Source: Candidatus Shapirobacteria bacterium (lineage in GTDB: Bacteria; Patescibacteriota; Microgenomatia; UBA12405). From it: a DNA stretch of 6,239 bases. The notes beneath the pieces are model-generated. The model ran no database searches and was not told the DNA's origin. It saw only the letters and a program-made list of their open reading frames with translations. Of the stretch, positions 1 through 5,409 are shown piece by piece. A program made the position numbers and the translations under genes. Positions within the stretch are counted from its first letter, which is position 1. Each line of letters opens with the position of its first letter. The DNA lies in the NCBI GenBank assembly GCA_020056515.1, contig JAGVHP010000041.1, positions 1 to 6,239 on the forward strand, read 5' to 3'.

Positions 1-636
1 GCCGACGTCAATTAAGGCTACACCCAACTCAGTTTCAGTATCGGTAAGGCAGGCTTTGGCGGCAGTAAGGCCTGAGTAAGCCAGAGAAGTAGTTTTGATG
101 CCGATGTCTTCCAAACATTTATTTAAATTTCTTAAGGCAGGGGTAGAAGCCAGAATCAGGTGGGTTTCGACTTCGAGACGGACACCGTTCATACCGATAG
201 GGTCAATCACTCCTTCCTGACCGTCGACCGTGAAAACCCGGGGGATGACGTGAACGATTTCTTTATTGACCGGAAGAGTGACCGCTTTGGCGGCTTCAAC
301 GGCCCGATTAATATCATCATGGCTTATTTCACCGTTTTGATTGCCGATAGCGGTAATTCCGTGGGAATTTAAAGATTCAAAATGGGGAGCAGTTAACGAA
401 ATAAAGGCGGAGCTAATTTCTACTCCAGCCATTCTTTCGGCGGATTCAACTGATTCGGTGATAGTCCGGGAGGCAATTTCCAGATTGATGATCTGACCCT
501 TTTTAAAACCAACAGCCGGAATTGAGGCTGAACCGATGATGTTAATTTTATGGTCCGATTCGAAATATTGTCCGATAAGTGTGGTAATTTTAAAGGTTCC
601 GATATCGATGGCAGAGATAATTTTGGAATGTTGCAT
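1..636 (-). CDS. ftsA: Cell division protein FtsA, N-terminal half (3' end beyond window)
   Basis: FtsA is the actin-like ATPase that tethers FtsZ filaments to the inner face of the membrane and recruits later divisome proteins. The 212 visible residues start at ATG 636 and run off the left edge without a stop. The nucleotide-binding phosphate-1 motif AIDIGTFKI is at residues 9-17. The FtsA-specific 1C region follows, with SHDDINRAVEAAKAV (105-119), a HVIPRVFTVDGQEGVIDP stretch (129-146) and GMNGVRLE (148-155). The last residues, LIDVG, are the start of the phosphate-2 motif. About half of a typical 400-residue FtsA is present; the C-terminal amphipathic helix is off-window. It begins 9 bp after the murG stop, so it is probably co-transcribed. 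No Shine-Dalgarno motif precedes the start. MreB and DnaK are less likely because the 1C-type sequence is FtsA-like. An ftsZ gene would be expected next, which cannot be seen. Confidence 0.95.
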   Translation of the reverse strand, partial: MQHSKIISAIDIGTFKITTLIGQYFESDHKINIIGSASIPAVGFKKGQIINLEIASRTITESVESAERMAGVEISSAFISLTAPHFESLNSHGITAIGNQNGEISHDDINRAVEAAKAVTLPVNKEIVHVIPRVFTVDGQEGVIDPIGMNGVRLEVETHLILASTPALRNLNKCLEDIGIKTTSLAYSGLTAAKACLTDTETELGVALIDVG

Positions 637-645
637 GAGTTAATT

Positions 646-1704
646 TTAGATGGTTTTAATGAGTTTGAGTAGTCTTAGATTTGATTTTGGTTTGAAGACA
701 TCGCGATGATATTCTATCCGGATAAGTTTTTCGATGCTGGAAAGTAGTAATGGTGGGTTAAGTTTGGATTCTGGAATAACAGTAGTGATATTTGGGAGTT
801 GCGTCTTAACGAAAGCGGCGTTCTTTATCTGCTCGTTCTGTTGGCTAACTTTTAGGGGTATTAAAATCGATTTTATCTTTAGGGTGGCAATTTCCTGACA
901 AGTATTGGCCCCGGCCCGACTAATCATAAGCGCAGCGTGGTTTAAAATCCAACCAATGTCTTGACTGTCGATATAAACAAGGGGCAGATAATTGAAGGAA
1001 GCCTTGGATTTAAATTTTTGGCCACACTGATGGATAATAAAGTAACTTTTAGAAAGGAGGGGAAGAGATGATTTTATTAGATTGTTAATAAACAAAGATC
1101 CTTGGTTACCGCCGGTAATATAAATAATAGGTTTCTCAATCTTTAATTTATCGAATTTAGAACTTTTGTTTAAAAATATTTCCCGGCGGAGAAGATTCCC
1201 CGTAACAATAAATTTATTTTTTAAAAATTTTTTTGTTATTGGGAAAGATAGGGCGACTTTGTGGCAAAAGAGACTGTTTATTTTAGTAGAAAGACTTAAG
1301 GTAGAAGTTTGTTCGTGGGTAACAGACTTAACTTGGTTTAAAAAACTACTTAATATTACCGGAACTGAGACGTAACCACCAAAAGAAACGACATAATCAG
1401 GTTTTAGAGATTTGATTATTTTAGAGGCGGCAAAAAGACCTTTTAGGGTTTCCGGGAGACCTTTAAGAGTGTAAAGAAACCAACGCCGGTCAAGTTTGCC
1501 ACAGTTGATACCAAAATACTTTACCCCGGTTTTGGAAATTACTTTTGACTCAACGGCTGGAGTGGTATCGACACTGGAATTGTGAATTCGGCCGATATAG
1601 GAGATTTCCCAAAAAATATCAGGATCATTTTGAAGCTGACGGATAAATTCAGCGGCGGGGGTGAGATGGGTGCCGGTTAATACGATTTTTTTTGAGATTG
1701 GCAT
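646..1704 (-). CDS. murG: MurG-type UDP-GlcNAc:lipid I N-acetylglucosaminyltransferase
   Basis: MurG is the peripheral membrane GT28 enzyme that adds GlcNAc to lipid I to make lipid II. The 352-residue protein has the usual family length and motif order: SFGGYVSVP (107-115), HEQTS (130-134, where HEQN is usual), TGNLLRREI (168-176, usually TGNPVR), TGGNQGS (197-203), SRAGANTCQE (262-271) and QQNEQIKNA (288-296), the last three forming the UDP-GlcNAc site. The N-terminal glycine loop is TGTHLTP (10-16) rather than GGTGGHxxP, so several glycines are replaced. I believe this form recurs in CPR-type MurG proteins, from memory only. ATG 1704 is the only start compatible with the glycine loop, and it forces a 56-bp overlap with the end of ftsW. 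No Shine-Dalgarno motif is seen. The place between ftsW and ftsA supports MurG over other GT28 enzymes. Confidence 0.93.
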   Translation of the reverse strand: MPISKKIVLTGTHLTPAAEFIRQLQNDPDIFWEISYIGRIHNSSVDTTPAVESKVISKTGVKYFGINCGKLDRRWFLYTLKGLPETLKGLFAASKIIKSLKPDYVVSFGGYVSVPVILSSFLNQVKSVTHEQTSTLSLSTKINSLFCHKVALSFPITKKFLKNKFIVTGNLLRREIFLNKSSKFDKLKIEKPIIYITGGNQGSLFINNLIKSSLPLLSKSYFIIHQCGQKFKSKASFNYLPLVYIDSQDIGWILNHAALMISRAGANTCQEIATLKIKSILIPLKVSQQNEQIKNAAFVKTQLPNITTVIPESKLNPPLLLSSIEKLIRIEYHRDVFKPKSNLRLLKLIKTI

Positions 1705-2791
1705 TAGGTGAGTATAACAAGGGGAGATGTCGTTTTTCTATGTTTCTGACCAATCCAGCGGCAATAAAAAGAGTCAATAAGGATGAACCACCATAGGAAA
1801 TGAAAGGGAAAGGAATGCCTGTCAGTGGAATCAGCGAGACAATGGCTGAAAAATTGATTAAAGCCTGATATGAAAGCCAGCAGGCAAACCCGGAAACCAA
1901 TAGTTTTTCAAAGGGTTTAGTAACAACTTTCGCCAACTTGAAAAGATAAGCAACGAGAGAAATAAAAAGATAAATAAGACCACTTAGGCCTATAAATCCG
2001 GTTTCCTCACCAACGATGGCTAAAATTGAGTCAGTGCTGATTTTGGGTAAAAATCTATATTTTTGATCGGAATTGGCGATTCCTTTACCCGACCAACCAC
2101 CGGAGGCCAAAGAGATAATTATTTGCTGGCTGTGATAGTTTTGATGGGAATTCTCTTCCTGATTGAGAAGGGTTTTGAATCTGGCTAGCCGATAAGGTGA
2201 AAAGACGACAAGGCCGATTCCTAAAACGAAAAATATAAGAAAAGTTAGAAAAAGGGGAAAGTTGGGGCCGCCCGAAAGATAATAGATAGAGAAAACAATG
2301 GCCCCAATAAGGATAGCCGTGCTGAGATTGGGTTCAAAAACAATTAAGGTAAAAGCAGGAATTAGGAAAAGAAAAAGATTTTTAAAGGTTGACTGTTTGG
2401 GGTCGGCAAATAGGGCGGAAAAAAATATGACCGAAACGAGTTTGAATATCTCAGATGGTTGAATATTTATGGGTCCAAAGTTAAACCATCGCCTGGCACC
2501 AAGAACTTTTACTCCCAAACCAGGAATGAGAACCGCAATCAGTAATAAGACCGAAAAAAGATAGAAATAAAAGGAGTATTTACGAAAGAATTCGAGATTT
2601 AATGCCGAAGAGAGCAGGAACAGGAGAAAGCCGGCACCGACCCACAAGGCTTGTTTATTGAGAAAGAAAAAAGGATCGCCGAGGCTACTTTGGGCTTCAA
2701 AAAGTGACGAAACAGAGATGAATAACAATCCGATTGTTACCAGGGAGGAAATGTAAATTAAAAGAGGAGATTTGAATTTAACCTTTCTCAT
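1649..2791 (-). CDS. ftsW: FtsW-type SEDS peptidoglycan glycosyltransferase
   Basis: SEDS proteins are polytopic membrane glycosyltransferases that polymerise lipid II together with a class B penicillin-binding protein. The 380-residue protein has about ten hydrophobic segments and the family signatures: GARRWFNFG (98-106), QPSE (111-114), EPNLST (153-158), a large extracellular loop with ASGGWSGKG (229-237) and the conserved acidic residue D254 in LPKISTDS, GEETG (261-265) and PLTGIPFPFISYGGSS (322-337). D254 aligns with the essential Asp known in RodA and FtsW. Sequence alone does not firmly separate FtsW from RodA; the position beside murG and ftsA favours FtsW. Its start overlaps the end of the ATP-grasp gene by 14 bp. 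The last 18 codons overlap murG and encode a very basic tail (KKNRINRHPSHPRR). There is no recognisable Shine-Dalgarno motif. Confidence 0.93.
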   Translation of the reverse strand: MRKVKFKSPLLIYISSLVTIGLLFISVSSLFEAQSSLGDPFFFLNKQALWVGAGFLLFLLSSALNLEFFRKYSFYFYLFSVLLLIAVLIPGLGVKVLGARRWFNFGPINIQPSEIFKLVSVIFFSALFADPKQSTFKNLFLFLIPAFTLIVFEPNLSTAILIGAIVFSIYYLSGGPNFPLFLTFLIFFVLGIGLVVFSPYRLARFKTLLNQEENSHQNYHSQQIIISLASGGWSGKGIANSDQKYRFLPKISTDSILAIVGEETGFIGLSGLIYLFISLVAYLFKLAKVVTKPFEKLLVSGFACWLSYQALINFSAIVSLIPLTGIPFPFISYGGSSLLTLFIAAGLVRNIEKRHLPLLYSPNANLKKNRINRHPSHPRR

Positions 2792-3890
2792 TTTGGAGGT
2801 GTTTTAATATGGATGGATCGAGAGACAGTGGGGACAAATGACGGCAAAAAATTTTGTGATCGTGATACTTTTTAATAGTTGCCCCCGACACATTTTTTTG
2901 GGTAATTTCTGAACCGATTAAGCGGGAGTTGTCAAAACGGTCTTCGTTTTTTAAATCGTTAATTTTGTCGGGAGCGCAAAACTCTAAAAGGTGGTAGTAA
3001 AAAAGTGGATTAAGGTGGTTTTTTAATTCAATTTCAGTATAAAAGGCAAAAGAAGCAGTGAGGCGGGGGTTGCACTCAGCCAGGAGTACTTTTCCACCGG
3101 AAACAAGAAAGTCCAGGCCAAAAAAACCACGGTATTGATAATTATTAAGGATTTTTGACAAATCGAGTGTTATTTTTTTTATTTTGGAAATAATTTTTAG
3201 GGAAGCCAAAGATGGCCATTGGCGACCGACGGTGGCAAAGGGGTTATTGGTTAGGGTGGAAATACCGGTATATTGAAGAGCCGGAGGGCTTTGAAGTAAA
3301 CCATGTGAAGTCAAACAACAGTTGTTCAGTATAGTGTAACCTTTAAGATAGGGAGAGATTTTAACCGGTGTGTGGCGGGGAATAATATTGAAAATAGTTT
3401 TTAAATCTTTGATTAAGTAAGTGCTGTTGCCTGCCCAGCCATGATGAGTTTGGATGACAAAAGGAAAGCTAAATTTTTTTGAGGCAATAGAGAGAAGTTT
3501 GGATTCAAGTTGTCCAATGATAAAAGGAACCAAAGGGATGGAATGTTTGGCAACGAGGGGAGAGAATTTAATTTTGTCTTCAAAAAGTCGATTAAGCGCG
3601 GAGGGATTACCAACCCTTATCCAGTTGTTTTTTTTACACATAAGATCGATTTTTGGTAGAGGTTTGAAGGGTATAATAGCCGCCCGGTGGCCGGATTTGG
3701 TAATAGTTTTTTTGATAAAATCGAGGGTTTCCGGTTGTGATAACAAATAGCCACTATTTTTTACAGAAAGTTGAGGATTAAAAATGGGATAGAAATTAGA
3801 AAGACGGGGAAGATTGATGTTTAAATACTTATCGACAACTAAAAAGAAAAAGTCGACTGGTAATTCCGACAAAGTTTTTTCTAAATTCAT
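2778..3890 (-). CDS. ATP-grasp ligase, substrate unknown, paired with LysW-like carrier
   Basis: This is a carboxylate-amine ligase of the ATP-grasp superfamily, 370 residues, which would activate a carboxylate as an acyl phosphate and join it to an amine. Visible parts are a pre-ATP-grasp domain (about 1-95), NPSALNRLFEDK (95-106), the glycine-rich ATP loop in FPFVIQTHHGWAGNST (142-157) and the metal- and phosphate-binding block GLDFL (258-262) plus LLAECNPRLTASF (269-281), with D260, E272, N274 and R276 as likely Mg/ATP ligands. The ECNPR block resembles PylC-like and other free-standing ATP-grasp ligases more than the RimK/LysX branch. Q147 stands where many relatives have an ATP-binding Lys. 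The start overlaps the PLP-enzyme stop as ATGA, with GGAG 7 nt upstream, so the two are translationally coupled. With a LysW-like gene nearby, ligation of an amino acid to the carrier is the favoured inference; a Ddl-like or other murein ligase role is the alternative. Confidence 0.82.
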   Translation of the reverse strand: MNLEKTLSELPVDFFFLVVDKYLNINLPRLSNFYPIFNPQLSVKNSGYLLSQPETLDFIKKTITKSGHRAAIIPFKPLPKIDLMCKKNNWIRVGNPSALNRLFEDKIKFSPLVAKHSIPLVPFIIGQLESKLLSIASKKFSFPFVIQTHHGWAGNSTYLIKDLKTIFNIIPRHTPVKISPYLKGYTILNNCCLTSHGLLQSPPALQYTGISTLTNNPFATVGRQWPSLASLKIISKIKKITLDLSKILNNYQYRGFFGLDFLVSGGKVLLAECNPRLTASFAFYTEIELKNHLNPLFYYHLLEFCAPDKINDLKNEDRFDNSRLIGSEITQKNVSGATIKKYHDHKIFCRHLSPLSLDPSILKHLQNEKG

Positions 3891-4687
3891 CTTTTGGCTC
3901 CGGTCAATAAAATAACCGGGAAAGTTCCAAGGTTTTGAGTATTGGCTATTTTTTGGTAACCGGCCAAAGTCAGGGCGCCCTCAAAGGAGGTTATTATTTG
4001 ATTTTTATCAAGATAAGCCCGGGTGTTTAAAACGGCCTGATTCTGAACGACGACTCCCCCACCCCGACTTTTTTTAATAGCCTCCAGAACCATTATTTTT
4101 AAAGGTAAATATTTGGCACCAAGAGAATCGGTTAGGGACGTGGTTTCGGGAAAATAATTTTTGTCAAATTGAGAAGAAATGGGGCAATATGAGGCTGGCT
4201 GGACGGCAAAGAGTTTAACTGTGGGGGGAAGGCTAAAAGAAAGACCTAAAAGGGTGGTACCACTGCCGACCGGAATAAAGAGACTGCTGATTTCCGGAAG
4301 TTGTTTTAGTAATTCGATACCAATTTGCCGGTAACCACTAAGTGCGACAGGGTCGGTTGACTGCCTAAGAAAGTAAGCGTGGTTGGTTTTAGAAAATTTT
4401 ATAGCGTCACTAATCGGTTTTGAAGAAATAATATAATTAGAAAGATATTTGAGTTTGGAGGGAGAAGTGTGAGGAGAGAGGAAAATGGTTAAGGGAATTT
4501 GAAAGAGCTGACAATAGTGTTGGGCGGAAATAGCGGCATTGCCGGTTGAAGAAATAACGGCGAATTTGTAACCTTTGGCAATTAATTTTTGAATTTGAAG
4601 AGAAAGGGCCCGGTCTTTGGCGGATCCGGTTTCATTTAAGTCTTCCCGTTTCAAAAAGATAGAATCAATTTTTTGAAGAGGTGTCAT
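3887..4687 (-). CDS. Small fold-type II PLP-dependent enzyme, threonine synthase-like
   Basis: The 266-residue protein belongs to the tryptophan synthase-beta/threonine synthase fold of PLP enzymes, which carry out beta- or gamma-replacement and elimination on amino acids. Evidence: FLKREDLNETGSAKDRA (11-27) with K24 as the Schiff-base lysine, STGNAA (47-52) as the substrate-carboxylate/PLP loop, GYRQIGIEL (118-126), the phosphate-binding PVGSGTT loop (139-145), AVQP (161-164), SFEGA (234-238) and a terminal LTGAKR. It is shorter than typical threonine synthases (350 or more residues) and lacks their N-terminal extension. An in-frame TAA lies upstream, so the ATG at 4687 is not hiding a longer form. 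It leads the block with the ATP-grasp gene (4-bp overlap) and is divergent from the LysW-like gene, 31 bp away. The substrate is unknown; threonine synthase, a diamino-acid synthase or a lyase are all possible. Confidence 0.85.
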   Translation of the reverse strand: MTPLQKIDSIFLKREDLNETGSAKDRALSLQIQKLIAKGYKFAVISSTGNAAISAQHYCQLFQIPLTIFLSPHTSPSKLKYLSNYIISSKPISDAIKFSKTNHAYFLRQSTDPVALSGYRQIGIELLKQLPEISSLFIPVGSGTTLLGLSFSLPPTVKLFAVQPASYCPISSQFDKNYFPETTSLTDSLGAKYLPLKIMVLEAIKKSRGGGVVVQNQAVLNTRAYLDKNQIITSFEGALTLAGYQKIANTQNLGTFPVILLTGAKR

Positions 4688-4692
4688 ATAAT
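4687..4692 (+). promoter_or_regulatory. Candidate -10 box for the LysW-like gene
   Basis: A perfect TATAAT lies 26 bp before the carrier start codon, which would give a leader of roughly 20 nt. It overlaps the first base of the oppositely oriented PLP-enzyme start codon. No good -35 box is seen at 17-bp spacing (ATCAAT), and no extended TGn is present, so this rests on the -10 match in AT-rich DNA. Confidence 0.4.
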
Positions 4693-4708
4693 AGGTTATT
4701 ACATTTTA

Positions 4709-4714
4709 ATATAT
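4709..4714 (-). promoter_or_regulatory. Weak candidate -10 box for the PLP enzyme/ATP-grasp block
   Basis: TATATT on the minus strand lies 21 bp before the PLP-enzyme start. The nearest -35-like hexamer, AGGACA, is 19 bp upstream inside the carrier gene, which is a long spacer. If real, this block could be transcribed separately from mraY and the peptidase; read-through from mraY is equally possible. Confidence 0.2.
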
Positions 4715-4718
4715 AAAG

Positions 4719-4874
4719 ATGGAAAAAGTAATTTGTCCTGATTGTCAGGCAGAAATAAAAAGCGGTGATAAAATGATTGTTGGAGATATTTTGGAGTGTA
4801 ATGAGTGTGGAACGGAAGTAGAAGTTTTATCGCTTAATCCGTTAAAATATCAGGTATTGATTGAAGAGAAGTAA
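4719..4874 (+). CDS. LysW-like amino-group carrier protein, atypical C-terminus
   Basis: A 51-residue, acidic zinc-ribbon protein on the strand opposite to all its neighbours. It has CPDC (C6, C9) and CNEC followed by G (C27, C30), then EVEVLSLNPLKYQ. This matches the known LysW pattern: CPxC, a GD/GE turn, CxxCG, an E-V strand, and an L-x-P-L motif before an acidic tail. LysW proteins carry alpha-aminoadipate or glutamate as an amide on the side chain of a C-terminal Glu in an EDWGE tail, shielding the amino group during lysine or ornithine synthesis. Here the tail is LIEEK, with no DWGE and a terminal Lys, so the usual attachment chemistry is doubtful. The start has no Shine-Dalgarno motif; the other strand has no comparable gene here. 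The last 41 bp overlap the 3' end of the peptidase gene in convergent orientation. A plain zinc-ribbon regulator is the alternative. Confidence 0.85.
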   Translation: MEKVICPDCQAEIKSGDKMIVGDILECNECGTEVEVLSLNPLKYQVLIEEK

Positions 4875-5409
4875 GTCGGTAGACACCATCAATTTTAATG
4901 TTTGGTCGGGAAAGAAAAAAAGTAGATATTTTAACCCCGTGGTCATCGCGGCTACTGTCAACAAAGGTAACGGTATCGTCGAGTCGATTAATTACAAAGA
5001 GGACATGACGGCCATTTTTTTGTCGAATGAGATCACCGGGACGAACGTCGTCGAGTTTAACAGCGGTTGAGAGAGGTGCAGAAGTTAAGTGGTTAGCAGA
5101 GGTTTTTCGGGGATCGAGAGAGAGTGAGAAATGGAAATTCAACAACTGACAAGCCAGGCCAGAACAGTCAATACCGAGGTGATGTTTTTTTTGGAAGTTA
5201 TAGACTTGAACAGGGGTCAAGTCAGATAATTTAATGTTTTTTTGGCCGGCAATTTCGAGAGTGGTCAAGGCAATATCGTGGGCGGATCCTTTGCCTACCA
5301 GAGCATTATTGGTAGAAATGTTTTTATGTATTCCTCGGTTACAGAAATAAGGGAGGTTTTGATATTTATTAACCTCCTTAATAAGAAGATCTAATTTAGT
5401 CCCAGCCAT
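4834..5409 (-). CDS. NlpC/P60-type (C40) cysteine peptidase, no signal peptide
   Basis: A 191-residue protein ending in a papain-like NlpC/P60 domain. Members typically cut the gamma-D-Glu to diamino-acid bond in murein peptides. The nucleophile is C82 in GIDCSGLA, followed by RPGDLI (123-128) and the catalytic His H135 in GRHVLFV. The third polar residue is probably in VDSSRD (150-155), which is less certain. A helical N-terminal part (about 1-75) precedes the core. No signal peptide, lipobox or membrane segment is seen, so it appears cytosolic, unlike most wall-cutting members. I chose ATG 5409 because it gives a 19-bp overlap with mraY; an ATG at 5475 would add 22 residues read entirely from mraY sequence. 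Its context, between mraY and a carrier/ligase set, suggests trimming of a murein peptide or carrier conjugate, which is inference. An amidase of the same fold cannot be excluded. Confidence 0.8.
   Translation of the reverse strand: MAGTKLDLLIKEVNKYQNLPYFCNRGIHKNISTNNALVGKGSAHDIALTTLEIAGQKNIKLSDLTPVQVYNFQKKHHLGIDCSGLACQLLNFHFSLSLDPRKTSANHLTSAPLSTAVKLDDVRPGDLIRQKNGRHVLFVINRLDDTVTFVDSSRDDHGVKISTFFLSRPNIKIDGVYRLTSLQSIPDILTD
5352..5377. repeat. Short inverted repeat inside the peptidase gene
   Basis: GGAGGTT and AACCTCC form a perfect 7-bp stem around a 12-nt AT-rich loop, near the 5' end of the peptidase gene. In the minus-strand transcript the left arm contains AAGGAGG, a strong Shine-Dalgarno-like string with no usable start codon after it. 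It may be a chance feature of the coding sequence. Confidence 0.3.

Noticed and set aside
160..372. Plus-strand open frame opposite ftsA
   Set aside because: It is antisense to a clearly conserved part of FtsA and shows no recognisable motif.
2797..2803. CACCTCC just upstream of the ftsW start, identical to the anti-Shine-Dalgarno core
   Set aside because: It has the wrong polarity to act as a ribosome binding site and lies in coding sequence, so it is most likely chance.
3454..3750. 98-codon plus-strand open frame inside the ATP-grasp gene
   Set aside because: It is antisense to conserved ATP-grasp residues and has no family resemblance.
4834..4874. Bidirectional terminator between the convergent carrier and peptidase genes
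   Set aside because: No GC-rich hairpin with a T-tract was found around the overlapping 3' ends.
4861..5070. Plus-strand open frame overlapping the end of the carrier gene
   Set aside because: It is a shadow of the peptidase coding sequence, with no motif and no ribosome binding site.
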